Source: Pseudomonas sp. dw_612
Lineage (GTDB): Bacteria > Pseudomonadota > Gammaproteobacteria > Pseudomonadales > Pseudomonadaceae
Length of the DNA stretch: 64,000 nt
Assembly (NCBI RefSeq): GCF_018449725.1
Contig: NZ_JAAVVC010000004.1
Coordinates: forward strand, 186,001-250,000
Direction: 5' to 3'
In this document: in pieces, positions 10,107-19,581 of the stretch
Numbering within the stretch: the stretch's first letter is position 1
Layout of the letters: each line of letters begins with the position of its first letter
The notes under the pieces: model-generated
Told to the model about the DNA's origin: nothing
The model's input: only the letters and a program-made list of their open reading frames with translations
The model's database searches: none
Position numbers and translations under genes: made by a program

Positions 10107-11930
10107 CTACTCGCTGTGTAGATTTGCATAAATCGACTCAGCGAGCTTTTTACTGATCCCGGGTGCTTTGGCGATCTCTTCGATGCTGGCACGAGACAGC
10201 TCCTGCAATCCACCAAAATGTTTCAACAAATCGCGCCGACGTGTCGGCCCGACGCCCGCAACCCCCTCAAGCGTGGACGTGCGGCGGGTTTTGCCCCGCC
10301 GTGCCCGGTGCCCGGTAATGGCGAAACGGTGGGCTTCGTCGCGGATCTGCTGGATCAAATGCAACGCGGGGGAATCACCGCGCAACGTGAATTCGTGTGC
10401 TGCGTCATTCAGGTACAAGGTTTCAAAACCGGCCTTGCGCGTCGCGCCCTTGGCCACGCCCAACAAAATGAGGTCAGGCACCGCCAGCTCATTGAGTACG
10501 TCCCGGGCCATGGAGAGCTGCCCTTTGCCGCCGTCCACCAACAGGATGTCCGGCAACTTGCCCTCGCCGTCCTTAAGCTTGCTGAAACGACGGGTCAGGG
10601 CCTGATGCATCGCGGCATAATCATCGCCCGGCGTCACACCCTCGATGTTATAGCGACGGTAGTCCGACTTGATCGGGCCTTCCGGACCGAACACCACGCA
10701 GGACGCCACGGTGGCCTCGCCGCTGGAGTGACTGATGTCGTAACACTCGAGACGCTGAGGTGGCTCATCCAGGTTCAGCACTTCGGCCAGCGCATCGAAA
10801 CGCGCTGCGACGTGCTGACGATTGGCCAACCGCGCGCCCAGCGCATGCTCGGCATTGGTGACCGCCAACTGCTGCCAGCGTGCGCGCGTACCGCGAACCC
10901 GATGACTGATGGACAATTCGCGACCGCGCAGCTCGTGGATGGCCTCGATCAGCACCGGGAAATCGTCGTGAACCACATTGACGATCAGCTCACTCGGCAA
11001 ATCCCGTTCGGGACTGCTGATGAAGTACTGACCCAAAAACGCCGCCATGACTTCGGAAACGTCCTCTTCAATCCCCACTTGCGGGAAGAAGTTCTTGCTG
11101 CCCAGTACCCGGCCGCCACGCACGCTGATCAGGTGGACACAGGCGCCGCCCGGATTGACGAACGCGGCGATCACATCGATGTCGCCCGTCCCGCCTTCCA
11201 TGCTTTGCTGGTCCTGGACCCGACGCAGCAAGGAAATCTGGTCGCGCAGCTCGGCCGCACGTTCAAACTCGAGGTTGATCGCCGCCTCTTCCATCCCGGC
11301 AGACAGTTCATCCGTCAGCGCATTGCTGCGCCCGTCGAGGAACATCACCGAATGGCGCACGTCCTCGGCATACACCTGCGGCTCTACCAGCCCGACGCAC
11401 GGCGCCTTGCAGCGCTTGATCTGGTATTGCAGGCAAGGCCGCGTGCGGTTCTTGTAATAACTGTCTTCGCACTGACGAACAAAAAAGGTCTTTTGCAGCA
11501 GGCTCAGGCTTTCGCGAATGGCGCCCGCGCTTGGATAAGGCCCGAAATACTTGCCCTTGGCCTTTTTTGCGCCGCGGTGGATGCTCAGGCGTGGAAACTG
11601 GCCGTCCGAGAGGAAGACATAAGGATAGGATTTGTCGTCGCGTAGCAGAATGTTATAGGGCGGACGCCATTCCTTGATCAGCGTCTGCTCAAGCAACAGG
11701 GCTTCGGTTTCGTTGGCCGTGATCGTGGTTTCGACCTGAGCGATACGTCCCACCAGCGCGGCGGTCTTGGGCGCCAGACCGGTTTTGCGGAAGTAGCTTG
11801 CCAGGCGTTTCTTGAGATTCTTGGCCTTGCCGACGTAAAGCAGGCGCGCGTCGCTGTCGAACATGCGATAGACGCCGGGGCGTCCGCTCACTGTCGACAG
11901 AAATGCACTCGGATCGAAGACTTCAGTCAT
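10107..11930 (-). CDS. uvrC: Excinuclease ABC subunit C
   Basis: Nucleotide excision repair endonuclease that makes both incisions around a UvrB-marked lesion. The 607-aa protein has an N-terminal GIY-YIG nuclease domain ([21 protein letters not shown], residues ~18-38), a UvrB-interacting UVR segment ([18 protein letters not shown], ~215-232), the RNase H-like C-terminal nuclease half ([27 protein letters not shown]) and a terminal helix-hairpin-helix pair ([21 protein letters not shown]). Its ATG is 2 nt from the gacA stop, the classic gacA-uvrC linkage. Confidence 0.98.
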   Translation of the reverse strand: MTEVFDPSAFLSTVSGRPGVYRMFDSDARLLYVGKAKNLKKRLASYFRKTGLAPKTAALVGRIAQVETTITANETEALLLEQTLIKEWRPPYNILLRDDKSYPYVFLSDGQFPRLSIHRGAKKAKGKYFGPYPSAGAIRESLSLLQKTFFVRQCEDSYYKNRTRPCLQYQIKRCKAPCVGLVEPQVYAEDVRHSVMFLDGRSNALTDELSAGMEEAAINLEFERAAELRDQISLLRRVQDQQSMEGGTGDIDVIAAFVNPGGACVHLISVRGGRVLGSKNFFPQVGIEEDVSEVMAAFLGQYFISSPERDLPSELIVNVVHDDFPVLIEAIHELRGRELSISHRVRGTRARWQQLAVTNAEHALGARLANRQHVAARFDALAEVLNLDEPPQRLECYDISHSSGEATVASCVVFGPEGPIKSDYRRYNIEGVTPGDDYAAMHQALTRRFSKLKDGEGKLPDILLVDGGKGQLSMARDVLNELAVPDLILLGVAKGATRKAGFETLYLNDAAHEFTLRGDSPALHLIQQIRDEAHRFAITGHRARRGKTRRTSTLEGVAGVGPTRRRDLLKHFGGLQELSRASIEEIAKAPGISKKLAESIYANLHSE

Positions 11931-11932
11931 TT

Positions 11933-12574
11933 TCAGAGATTGGCATCAACCATGCCGTGACGAACCGCCAACAGTGTCAGCTCGACATCGCTGCTGATCG
12001 AAAGCTTCTCGAAAATGCGGTAACGGTAGGTATTCACGGTTTTCGGCGACAGGCAAAGTTTGTCGGAAATGATCTGGACCTTCTGACAGCCGACAATCAT
12101 CAAGGCGATCTGGATCTCGCGCTCCGACAAGGCGTCAAAAGGAGAATCATTGGTCGGCTGGAACGACTTGATCGCCAGTTGCTGGGCAATCTGCGGGCTG
12201 ATGTAGCGTTGCCCGGCAAATACCAAACGAATGGCCTGGACCATCTCCGGCAAACCTGCGCCCTTGGTCAGATAACCCGCCGCCCCGGCCTGCAACAGCC
12301 GTGTAGGAAACGGATCCTCCTCGCACACAGTGACCGCGACAACCTTGATGTCGGGATGACTGCGCAGCAATTTTCGCGTGGCTTCAAGACCGCCGATCCC
12401 GGGCATCTTGACGTCCATCAGAACCACATCGGGCTTCAACTCACGCGCCTTGAGCAGGGATTCCTCCCCTGACTCGGCCTGGCCGACTACTTGCAGGCCA
12501 TCGATGTCAGCCAGCATTCGTGTAATGCCTGTACGAACGAGATCATGGTCATCGACTACTAGCACCCTAATCAA
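11933..12574 (-). CDS. gacA: Response regulator GacA (UvrY/GacA family)
   Basis: Response regulator of the Gac/Rsm global pathway, phosphorylated by GacS and activating small RNAs that titrate RsmA/E. The 213-aa protein has a receiver domain with acidic pocket D8/D9, phospho-acceptor D54 ([10 protein letters not shown]) and a C-terminal LuxR-type HTH ([14 protein letters not shown] ... [17 protein letters not shown]). The start is TTG at 12574 with GAGGTG upstream; a TTG start is, as I recall, a known peculiarity of Pseudomonas gacA. It overlaps no gene and leads directly into uvrC. Confidence 0.98.
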   Translation of the reverse strand: MIRVLVVDDHDLVRTGITRMLADIDGLQVVGQAESGEESLLKARELKPDVVLMDVKMPGIGGLEATRKLLRSHPDIKVVAVTVCEEDPFPTRLLQAGAAGYLTKGAGLPEMVQAIRLVFAGQRYISPQIAQQLAIKSFQPTNDSPFDALSEREIQIALMIVGCQKVQIISDKLCLSPKTVNTYRYRIFEKLSISSDVELTLLAVRHGMVDANL

Positions 12575-12644
12575 GCAGACACCTCGCGATATGGTCGTAT
12601 TGGGTTGCCGAACACCTTAGCAAAAAGCAACTGACAGACCTAGC

Positions 12645-12690
12645 GGCAAGCGTCATATAAAAAGTTTCAATTCATCTTTCAACGCTTGCC
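12645..12690. repeat. 9-bp inverted repeat between gacA and GNAT gene
   Basis: GGCAAGCGT (12645-12653) pairs with ACGCTTGCC (12682-12690) around a 28-nt AT-rich loop. It lies upstream of gacA and just beyond the stop of the minus-strand GNAT gene. It could be a weak terminator for the latter or an operator of the former. There is no T-run after the stem. Confidence 0.4.
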
Positions 12691-12701
12691 CCCCGCGTGT
12701 T

Positions 12702-13145
12702 TCAGCGATGAGGGATATCGATTTCACGCTGCATTCTCAGGAAACACTCGTCTTCGCCGACCACCTCCAGCCCCCTTCGCCGATACAGCGCCTGCGCCGG
12801 ATTATTTTTGAAGACGGTGAGGCGCAAAGCAGGTCGTCGTTCCGCCCGGGCCATGGCCCATACCTGATCGATCACCCAGGAACCGGCGCCCTGCCCCTGA
12901 AAGGCTGCAGCTACGTGCAGCTCGCGGATGTACAAGGCCCTGGCATCCCGACTCAGACTGACATAACCCACAGGCACGTCGCCTTGCATGATCAGCCAGT
13001 TTTCGCGCCCCGCCCAAGCCACGTCGAAAGCTTCATCCAGCCAAGGCAGTTCGTACTGAATGTAATAGGACAGCATGTTTTGACAGGTCAGGTCCCGAGC
13101 GAAATTCAGATCCAGGGATGTCGCCTGACGTAATTCGAACAGCAT
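12702..13145 (-). CDS. GNAT family N-acetyltransferase
   Basis: The 147-aa product is a single GNAT domain. The acetyl-CoA-binding motif A region reads IRELHVAAAFQGQGAGSWVID (Q/RxxGxG/A type), followed by LRLTVFKNNPAQALYRRRGLEVVGED, the typical motif B. The ATG at 13145 has GGAG about 8 nt upstream; a TTG one codon earlier is not needed. Substrate unknown. It is transcribed toward gacA but separated from it by about 130 nt with an inverted repeat, so it is probably a separate unit. Confidence 0.88.
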   Translation of the reverse strand: MLFELRQATSLDLNFARDLTCQNMLSYYIQYELPWLDEAFDVAWAGRENWLIMQGDVPVGYVSLSRDARALYIRELHVAAAFQGQGAGSWVIDQVWAMARAERRPALRLTVFKNNPAQALYRRRGLEVVGEDECFLRMQREIDIPHR

Positions 13146-13306
13146 CAACGCTCCGAAATGGTCACTGTTGTTAGCGAAGCGCCGAGTGTGTCACACCCCT
13201 TCAGGTACTCAAGCGATAGAAAACGCCATTGATGCCCGATAGCATTTTCTGATTGAACCCGCCTACCGCCCTCTAGTAAGCTCGGCGCATTCATCGGAGA
13301 CAGACC

Positions 13307-13435
13307 ATGTTCAACGCCCTCTCAAAGCTTCGTACCGTCAGCGCCCTGCGCTCGGTGGCGGCTGCCCGGGCGAATGACGTTTGCGCTCCGGTCAGCTTTT
13401 ATTTTGGGTATTGGTTTAGCCACTGGCGCGCCTGA
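13307..13435 (+). CDS. Aromatic-rich leader peptide 1 upstream of DAHP synthase
   Basis: A 42-codon ORF with a good ribosome site (GGAGA, 8 nt before ATG). Its C-terminal third is FYFGYWFSHW followed by RA and TGA: seven of ten consecutive residues are Phe, Tyr or Trp. The stop is 47 nt before a strong intrinsic terminator. This is the architecture of a ribosome-stalling transcription attenuator in which scarcity of charged aromatic tRNAs stalls translation over the control codons. GGTGGCGG-type sequence inside the ORF (about 13354) can pair with GTCGCCACC at about 13463, a possible alternative structure. A candidate sigma70 promoter (TTGAAC at 13253, TAGTAA at 13274) has a short 15-nt spacer. 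Confidence 0.8.
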   Translation: MFNALSKLRTVSALRSVAAARANDVCAPVSFYFGYWFSHWRA

Positions 13436-13482
13436 TACCCACACGGCGCCCACTTTAAACGGGTCGCCACCAGAGAATTCTC

Positions 13483-13521
13483 AACCCCCGGTCGGCTTCC
13501 CGACCGGGGGTTTTGTTTTTT
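13483..13521 (+). terminator. Attenuator terminator of the DAHP synthase leader
   Basis: A perfect GC-rich hairpin, AACCCCCGGTCGG / CCGACCGGGGGTT with a CTTC loop, is followed by TTGTTTTTT. It lies between leader peptide 1 and the structural gene, so read-through must be regulated for the downstream enzyme to be made. Confidence 0.9.
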
Positions 13522-13567
13522 CAGCCCCAACATTTTTAGCGACACCAGACAACTGAGGATTCACGCA

Positions 13568-13720
13568 ATGAACTACGCCACTTATTACCGTCACGACAGT
13601 TTTACCGCCTGGCGATTTACCAGCCTCCGCTCGGGACAGCCTGCCACCTCCGATCGGTCACCCACAGGTGGCAAGCACACACACGCAGCCAATCCGGCCA
13701 ATTGTCGAACACCCCAGTAG
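13568..13720 (+). CDS. Second aromatic-rich small ORF in the DAHP synthase leader
   Basis: A 50-codon ORF with TGAGGA about 9 nt before its ATG, located after the attenuator terminator and ending 48 nt before the DAHP synthase start. Its first 17 residues are MNYATYYRHDSFTAWRF: three Tyr, two Phe and one Trp. The remaining part is hydrophilic. It may be a second leader peptide sensing the same amino acids, perhaps acting on translation, because no U-tract terminator follows it. Short stems lie around its 3' half (GCCACCT 13629 / AGGTGGC 13666 region; CGGCC / GGCCG around the stop codon). Not known to me as a described element. Confidence 0.6.
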   Translation: MNYATYYRHDSFTAWRFTSLRSGQPATSDRSPTGGKHTHAANPANCRTPQ

Positions 13721-13768
13721 GGCCGAGTACGCGGGAATGAACCCGCTGCCAGCCCAGGAAGCCTGAAT

Positions 13769-14857
13769 ATGAACTCGTCCGTCTCTGCTTTGCCACTGTC
13801 CACCTTGAGCCCGGCCAATGAAGCGCTGACCCTGCGTCTGCCCAGCTCATTGCAACTCAAGCAGCAATTGCCACTGAGCAACGCGCTGACCCAGCAAGTC
13901 GCCGCCCACCGCCACGCGGTACGCGCGATCCTCAACGGTGAAGACTCCCGTCTGCTGGTCATCGTCGGCCCCTGCTCCATTCATGATCCCAAGTCTGCCC
14001 TCGAATACGCCGCCAACCTTGCCCGCCTGTCCGCTGAAGTCAGCGATGAAATGCTTCTGGTCATGCGCGCCTACGTCGAGAAGCCCCGCACCACCATTGG
14101 CTGGAAAGGCCTGGCCTACGACCCGCAACTCGACGGAAGCGATGACATGGCCGGTGGCCTGACCCTGTCTCGGGAACTGATGCGTGAAATGCTCCGCCTC
14201 GGCTTGCCGATTGCCACCGAACTGCTGCAACCGATGGCGGCCGGTTACTTCGATGACTTGCTCAGTTGGGTCGCCATCGGTGCGCGCACCACCGAATCGC
14301 AAATCCACCGGGAAATGGCCAGTGGCCTGAACATGCCAGTGGGCTTCAAGAACGGCACCGATGGCGGCGTCACCGTTGCCAGCGATGCCATGCGCTCGGC
14401 GGCTCACCCCCATCGACATTTCGGCGTCGATAGCCAGGGCCATCCTGCAATCATCCAGACACCGGGCAATCCGGATACCCATCTGGTATTGCGCGGCGGG
14501 CATCACGGGCCAAACTACGACCGCGACAGCGTCGCACGGATTAATCACGACCTGACCGAACTGAAGATCCCGGCACGGATCATGGTCGATTGCAGTCACG
14601 CCAACAGCGGTAAAGACCCGTTGCGTCAACCAGCCGTGTTCAACGACGTGCTTGAGCAACGCCTGCAAGGCGATCACTCGCTGATCGGCATGATGATCGA
14701 AAGTCACCTGTTCGAGGGCTGCCAGCCGTTGAGTTCATCCCTGCAGTACGGGGTATCGGTAACGGATGGCTGCCTCGGTTGGAGCGGGACCGAACAGTTA
14801 CTGCGCAAGGCAACTGAGCGACTTCGAACTCAGCACCGCGCACAGCAGCCGGCATGA
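13769..14857 (+). CDS. 3-deoxy-7-phosphoheptulonate synthase (class I DAHP synthase)
   Basis: Condenses phosphoenolpyruvate and erythrose-4-phosphate, the committed step of the shikimate pathway. The 362-aa protein matches the AroF/AroG/AroH (type I-alpha) family in length and motifs: VGPCSIHDPKSALEYA near residue 66, RAYVEKPRTTIGWKG near 98, GFKNGTDGG near 193, LRGGHHGPNY near 243, and IMVDCSHANSGKDP and ESHLFEG near the C-terminus. AGGAAG precedes the ATG. The two upstream leader ORFs and terminator point to attenuation by aromatic amino acids. Which isoenzyme (Phe-, Tyr- or Trp-sensitive) cannot be decided from sequence alone. Confidence 0.95.
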   Translation: MNSSVSALPLSTLSPANEALTLRLPSSLQLKQQLPLSNALTQQVAAHRHAVRAILNGEDSRLLVIVGPCSIHDPKSALEYAANLARLSAEVSDEMLLVMRAYVEKPRTTIGWKGLAYDPQLDGSDDMAGGLTLSRELMREMLRLGLPIATELLQPMAAGYFDDLLSWVAIGARTTESQIHREMASGLNMPVGFKNGTDGGVTVASDAMRSAAHPHRHFGVDSQGHPAIIQTPGNPDTHLVLRGGHHGPNYDRDSVARINHDLTELKIPARIMVDCSHANSGKDPLRQPAVFNDVLEQRLQGDHSLIGMMIESHLFEGCQPLSSSLQYGVSVTDGCLGWSGTEQLLRKATERLRTQHRAQQPA

Positions 14858-14864
14858 CCAACGA

Positions 14865-14894
14865 CCTTCCAGTCTTCAGCCGAAGACTGGAAGG
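14865..14894. terminator. Hairpin between convergent genes
   Basis: CCTTCCAGTCTTC / GAAGACTGGAAGG is a perfect 13-bp arm pair with a short loop, lying just after the DAHP synthase stop and just before the stop of the convergent minus-strand gene. It lacks a clear T-run, so it may be a bidirectional, factor-assisted terminator. Confidence 0.6.
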
Positions 14895-14906
14895 CCTCGA
14901 AACGAC

Positions 14907-15950
14907 TTACCCTTGCACCTGCACCAGTGCCACATCCGACAGCTGACTCACGTCATCCAGTCGTTCAACCGAATAACTGACACGAACCGTCGAATCCTGG
15001 TGCTCTCTCCAGAACCGGTAAGGCACAACAAACACCAGTGGCTCACCCGCCATCTCCCGGGATATGTCCCGCTCATCCCGATGACTGAAGTTGATGCCGT
15101 CGCACCTCAGGTACACCAACTCCCCCTCCTCGGTCCGGGCATCATCAATCACGACGGTGACACCATCAATCGAGTCCTGCAGATCCAGCCAGCCTTCATC
15201 AGCCTCCAGTATGACGGGGGCCAGCAGCGGCGCGCGCTCCAAAGGTCCGATGGACAATCGCGTCGGCTCCGAATAAAGCGGCGCCTGCCCATGCCGCTCG
15301 ATGCAATACGTGATCGTCACCGATGACCCGAGGTCAGGCGCAATGAACTCGGGATTCACCCAGAACGAAAGCTCGTGCCCCACTGCAAAGGCTTCGATAC
15401 TCAACCGGTCATTGAAACTTGTTTCTGGTGTAGCGCCTTCCCAGAACAGCTCCACCCGGTCACCCGCCGCCATCCTGGCATAGGGTCGAATCGTTATGCT
15501 CGCGCCCTCGATCACCCGGTCCGGGTCCAGCGCCCCGCCCACGGCATCATTCACAATCAACGGCAACGGCGACGGTTGGGTATCACCCACATTCAACTGC
15601 AGACGTCGAGACTGTACGGACTCGGGCAAAGAACGGCTGGTGAGTGTGTAGTAGAGCTCCAGCGAACCACCGTCCAACACGCCGATGTGAGTGCTGGCGA
15701 CGATAAAGATAACCTCCTTGCCCACCTGGCCCTCGCTGACAAAACGCGAAACCTCGTGCAGATAGACCTGCCCCTCATCGTCGAGCCCCGACCAGTGCAG
15801 CACCAGCCTGTCTCCGCTCGCCATGCCCGGATAAGGCAAGACCTTGACCACCGCTTTTTGGCAGGCCGGATCGAGAACGGCGTTATCCGCCTGCGCCAAC
15901 TGCGGAGCCGCTAGCGAAATTGCTCCTGCATCGACTTCATATGTGCTCAT
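14907..15950 (-). CDS. Hypothetical protein of three beta-rich repeats
   Basis: The 347-aa product has no signal peptide or catalytic motif I can name. It consists of three tandem repeats of about 110 residues. Each contains a Y/ID...A/GD-x-V/L-x-L-x-W/C-x-G core (MASGDRLVLHWSGLD; MAAGDRVELFWEGAT; TEEGELVYLRCDGIN), then a G-x-x-V/L-x-F-x-V strand (GKEVIFIVAS; GHELSFWVNP; GEPLVFVVPY) and a final V-x-Y-x-x-x-R/S strand (LELYYTLTS; VTITYCIER; VRVSYSVER). The pattern suggests Ig-like or other beta-sandwich modules as in Pseudomonas surface or insecticidal-type repeat proteins, but function is unknown. It is transcribed alone, convergent with the DAHP synthase gene. Confidence 0.8.
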   Translation of the reverse strand: MSTYEVDAGAISLAAPQLAQADNAVLDPACQKAVVKVLPYPGMASGDRLVLHWSGLDDEGQVYLHEVSRFVSEGQVGKEVIFIVASTHIGVLDGGSLELYYTLTSRSLPESVQSRRLQLNVGDTQPSPLPLIVNDAVGGALDPDRVIEGASITIRPYARMAAGDRVELFWEGATPETSFNDRLSIEAFAVGHELSFWVNPEFIAPDLGSSVTITYCIERHGQAPLYSEPTRLSIGPLERAPLLAPVILEADEGWLDLQDSIDGVTVVIDDARTEEGELVYLRCDGINFSHRDERDISREMAGEPLVFVVPYRFWREHQDSTVRVSYSVERLDDVSQLSDVALVQVQG

Positions 15951-16290
15951 TCACTTACTCCATTCCTTGGAAATATGGGCCGTCCCGCAGGTCGGCGTCG
16001 AACAAGGCCTATTTAAACCTGTCGCGCTGCCCAGCGATGTCAGGTGATCACGTCAGATGGGCCGGGCAAATGCTGCCAATGAAGTAGGCCATTGGTGGGA
16101 ATTGCTCTTGAGCGCATAAAAAGATGTCGATATGTTCCGACAGAAGCTTCGCCCAGATCCGAATTTTCATACCTTTTCTATACCGCTTTCCTTCGAATAC
16201 AGCGGCTTTTTCATACATCGCCTGCCTACGGGAGTGTTTTAGAGTGGACCCCTGCTCACATCCACGAACTTCTGCGAAAAAGGCACGATC
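15951..16290. other. Divergent intergenic region, no gene recognised
   Basis: Separates the repeat protein from the lipase gene and should contain both promoters. It is moderately AT-rich around 16120-16230. A 127-codon minus-strand frame overlapping the lipase start has no recognisable features. No terminator or riboswitch fold was seen. Confidence 0.4.
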
Positions 16291-17172
16291 ATGCAACGGA
16301 ATGCAACAACTCAACACCCAATCTTGTTGGTACATGGGCTCTTCGGCTTCGACCGCATCGGCAAATATGAACTGTTCCATGACGTCAAGCAGTCCCTTAG
16401 AAGTCATGGGGCCAGAGTCTTCGTTCCCCACCTTTCAGCTACCCATAGCAATGAAGTGCGCGGCGATCAGTTGTTGACCCAGATTGAACGGGTACTGGAA
16501 GGCACCGGCGCCCGCCAGGTCAACCTGATCGGTCACAGTCAGGGCGCACTGGCCGCACGATACGCCGCCGCCGTCGCGCCGCAGCGGGTCGCGTCGGTGA
16601 CGTCCGTCAGCGGCCCGAATCACGGCTCGGAACTGGCAGATTTTCTGCGAAAGGCCCTGACACCGGGGCGTTTACCAGAGCATGTGGCCAGAAAGGTCGC
16701 GACGCTGTTTGCTGATTTCCTGTCGCTGCTCAGCGGCAATCTTCACTTGCCGCAAAACGCAATTGCCGCACTCAACGCCCTGACGACCGAAGGCGTTGGC
16801 GCTTTCAACGACAAGTACCCTCAAGGTCTGCCAAAAAACTGGGGCGGCAAGGGTCGAGAGCTGGTCAATGGGGTGCGGTATTACTCCTGGAGCGGCACCC
16901 TGCAAGGGACCCTTCTCAATGAAGGGCTCGGTGCCCTCGACCCGACACACGCCTTTTGCCGGGCCTTCTCCGAGTATTTCATTACCGAGGCCGGGCAAAA
17001 CGACGGGTTGGTCGGTCGATACAGCTCCCATCTGGGCAAAGTGATCCGCTCCGACTACCCAATGGACCACATGGACAGCCTCAGCCAGGCGACCGGGCGT
17101 GGCCGCAAAGGTGTGAACCCGATTGACTTGTACGTAGTGCACGCCGAGCGCTTGAGAAATGCCGGCCTGTAA
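16291..17172 (+). CDS. Triacylglycerol lipase (alpha/beta hydrolase, family I type)
   Basis: Ester hydrolase of 293 aa resembling the small Pseudomonas family I.1 lipases. It opens with HPILLVHGLFGF (oxyanion-hole HG segment). The nucleophile elbow is GHSQG with Ser83, a probable catalytic Asp lies in GQNDGLVGRYSSHLG (~238) and the His in PMDHMD (~260). The sequence begins at residue ~9 of the core fold without a signal peptide. No lipase-specific foldase gene is adjacent, so it is either cytoplasmic or exported by an unusual route. AAGGCA lies 8 nt before ATG. Single-gene unit. Confidence 0.9.
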   Translation: MQRNATTQHPILLVHGLFGFDRIGKYELFHDVKQSLRSHGARVFVPHLSATHSNEVRGDQLLTQIERVLEGTGARQVNLIGHSQGALAARYAAAVAPQRVASVTSVSGPNHGSELADFLRKALTPGRLPEHVARKVATLFADFLSLLSGNLHLPQNAIAALNALTTEGVGAFNDKYPQGLPKNWGGKGRELVNGVRYYSWSGTLQGTLLNEGLGALDPTHAFCRAFSEYFITEAGQNDGLVGRYSSHLGKVIRSDYPMDHMDSLSQATGRGRKGVNPIDLYVVHAERLRNAGL

Positions 17173-17293
17173 ACCTTTCCTTTATACGGATCCGCCATGG
17201 CCCGACCGGCTCCGGATGGAACTTTGAGAAGAAATAGGCCACTGAATCCGGTAGGCTCACCACTTTACTGAACATTGAATGGAGAATTTTCCC

Positions 17294-17575
17294 ATGGCTA
17301 AAGCCACTGCCCGTCACATCCTTGTTGCCAGCGAAGCCAAGTGCAACGAACTCAAGGCCCAGATCGAGGGCGGCGCTGATTTCGCCGAAGTTGCAAAGGC
17401 CAACTCCACTTGCCCGTCCAGCCGTCAGGGCGGGGATCTGGGTTCGTTCGGTCCAGGCCAGATGGTCAAGGAATTCGACACCGTGGTCTTCAGCGCACCA
17501 ATCAATGTCGTGCAAGGCCCGGTCAAGACCCAGTTCGGTTATCACCTGCTGGAAGTGACCAGCCGTCAGGACTGA
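17294..17575 (+). CDS. Parvulin-type peptidyl-prolyl cis-trans isomerase (PpiC-like)
   Basis: A 93-aa single parvulin domain with no signal peptide. It starts MAKATARHILVASEAKCNEL, followed by GADFAEVAKANSTCPSS, GGDLGSFGPGQMV and a GPVKTQFGYHLLEV C-terminus, the core of cytoplasmic PpiC/Par10. The ATG at 17294 is chosen over one at 17279 because GGAGA lies ~9 nt upstream and family members begin here. A paralogue lies at 33242. Followed by a strong hairpin terminator. Confidence 0.93.
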   Translation: MAKATARHILVASEAKCNELKAQIEGGADFAEVAKANSTCPSSRQGGDLGSFGPGQMVKEFDTVVFSAPINVVQGPVKTQFGYHLLEVTSRQD

Positions 17576-17593
17576 TCTGACGTGTGAACGTTC

Positions 17594-17631
17594 AATACAA
17601 CGGCCCGCCTTTTGGTGGGCCGTTGTGTATT
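17594..17631 (+). terminator. Terminator after the parvulin gene
   Basis: Stem ATACAACGGCCC / GGGCCGTTGTGTAT with a short GC-flanked loop, immediately after the parvulin stop and before the yej operon. The downstream T-run is weak (GTATTTGG). Confidence 0.75.
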
Positions 17632-17712
17632 TGGTTACGTGATTCGGCTGGCGAGTGACGCGCCGCTAGCGTACAAATTGTGCTTATCGATCACCCGGCT
17701 CTAAGGCTGACA

Positions 17713-19581
17713 ATGCGACTGCTTTTCCCCACTTTGATATTCACTGCCGTGGCCCTGCTGTTGAGCGCCGCAGGTGTGAATGCAGCACCGCAACACGCGT
17801 TGACCGTGTATGGCGAACCGGCGAAATATCCCGCTGGCTTCAGTCATTTCGCCTACACCAACCCGCAAGCCCCCAAGGGCGGCACGATGCGGCGCTCGGC
17901 CATCGAGATCGGGCATTTCGACCATGTCCTGCCCTACATCGACAAGGGCATCGGCGTTAACCAGATCGACGGCCTGCTTTATTCGCCCCTGGCCCAGCGT
18001 TCGCTGGATGAACCGTATACGGTGTACGGCCTGGTCGCGGAGAAGATGGAACGGTCTGACGACGGTCTGACCCTGCGCTTCTTCCTGAACCCCAAGGCGC
18101 GTTTTGCCGATGGCAAGCCGATCACCGCCGAGGACGTGCGCTACACCTTTGACCTGCTGATGACCCAGGGCAGCCTGCGTTATCGCACCCAGTTCGCTGA
18201 TGTCAAAGGCACTGAAGTCGAGTCGCCCCTGACCATCCGGTTCGACTTCAAGAGCAATGAAAACCGCACTTTGCCCCTGGACATCGCGACCTTGCCGGTA
18301 TTCCCCGAGCACTGGTGGAAGACCCGCGACTTCGCCAGCGGCGGCGGTTATGAACCACCACTGGGCAGCGGCCCGTACAGGGTCAGCAAGGTCGATTCCG
18401 GGCGCAGCATCACCTTCGAACGCAATGCCGACTGGTGGGGCAAGGACCTGCCGGTCAGCCGTGGCCTCTACAATTTCGATCATTTCAGCATCGAGTACTT
18501 CGGCGATACCGACGTTGCCCGCCAGGTATTGCGCGGAGGCGCCTACGACTACAACCGTGAGTTCTCCGCCACGGGTTACTCCATCGGCTACGAAAGCCCG
18601 GCCCTGAGCGACGGTCGCCTGCGAAAGGCGCACCTGGCCACCGACGCACCGCAAACGGCCCAGGGCTTCGTCTTCAACCTGCAAAACCCGATGTTCCAGG
18701 ACCGTCGTGTGCGCCAGGCCCTCGCCATGCTCTGGGATTTCGAATGGAGCAACCGGCAGATGATGCGCGACCTGTACATCCGCCAGCAGAGCTTCTTTTC
18801 CAACACTGACCTCGCCGCGCGCAAGCTTCCGGATGCGGCGGAACGGGCGATTCTTGAACCGCTTCGCGGGCAGGTCCCCGACGAAGTTTTCACCCAGGTC
18901 TTTGAAGCACCCAAGACCGATGGCAGTGGTGTCATCCGCGACAAGCAGTTGCAAGCCCTGGACCTGCTCGAACAGGCCGGCTGGAAACCCGACGGCGACC
19001 AACTGGTGAATGCCCAGGGTGAGCCGCTGAGCTTTACCTTCCTCACCAGCCAGAACGGCATTGACCGATTGCTGCTGCCTTATAAACGCACGTTGAAGCA
19101 GATCGGCATCGACCTCAATATCCGGCGCATCGACTCGTCCCAGTACGTCAACCGCCTGATGTCTCGGGACTATGACATGGTCATCACCGGCTATCCGGTG
19201 ACCACGTCTCCTGGCGGCGAGTTGATCAACTACTTCGGCTCGGCGTCGGCCAACGATCCCGGCGCCAACAATTACATGGCGCTGAAGAACCCGGCAGTCG
19301 ATACGCTGATCAACGGTCTGATCCGCGCGAACACCCAAGCCGATATGCTGCGCTACGCCCATGCCCTGGACCGGGTGCTGCAATGGAACTACTACTGGAT
19401 TCCCAACTACTACCCACCTGGCAGTTCGACTGTGTGGTGGAACCGTTTCGGTATTCCCAATGTGCAAGCGAGCAATGACGAAGCCATCGAAAGTTGGTGG
19501 GAAGTGAGTTCCACGCCCCTGACCAATGAACAGATGACCGCCGAACTGATCAAGCGCGGCAAATCCGGAGGGCCGCGCTGA
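17713..19581 (+). CDS. yejA: Oligopeptide-type ABC transporter substrate-binding protein
   Basis: Periplasmic SBP_bac_5 family protein that delivers peptides to YejBEF. The ATG at 17713 yields a clean signal peptide ([20 protein letters not shown]...NAA); an in-frame GTG 33 nt upstream adds residues before the signal and is less likely. The ~622-aa length fits YejA. Family features include the N-terminal [20 protein letters not shown] segment, the [20 protein letters not shown] signature near residue 135 and a PLGSGPYRV segment. It overlaps yejB by one base (TGATG), the first link of a four-gene operon. Confidence 0.95.
   Translation: MRLLFPTLIFTAVALLLSAAGVNAAPQHALTVYGEPAKYPAGFSHFAYTNPQAPKGGTMRRSAIEIGHFDHVLPYIDKGIGVNQIDGLLYSPLAQRSLDEPYTVYGLVAEKMERSDDGLTLRFFLNPKARFADGKPITAEDVRYTFDLLMTQGSLRYRTQFADVKGTEVESPLTIRFDFKSNENRTLPLDIATLPVFPEHWWKTRDFASGGGYEPPLGSGPYRVSKVDSGRSITFERNADWWGKDLPVSRGLYNFDHFSIEYFGDTDVARQVLRGGAYDYNREFSATGYSIGYESPALSDGRLRKAHLATDAPQTAQGFVFNLQNPMFQDRRVRQALAMLWDFEWSNRQMMRDLYIRQQSFFSNTDLAARKLPDAAERAILEPLRGQVPDEVFTQVFEAPKTDGSGVIRDKQLQALDLLEQAGWKPDGDQLVNAQGEPLSFTFLTSQNGIDRLLLPYKRTLKQIGIDLNIRRIDSSQYVNRLMSRDYDMVITGYPVTTSPGGELINYFGSASANDPGANNYMALKNPAVDTLINGLIRANTQADMLRYAHALDRVLQWNYYWIPNYYPPGSSTVWWNRFGIPNVQASNDEAIESWWEVSSTPLTNEQMTAELIKRGKSGGPR

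Noticed and set aside
16048..16431. 127-codon minus-strand frame upstream of the lipase
   Set aside because: It overlaps the lipase start and shows no recognisable domain; likely chance frame.
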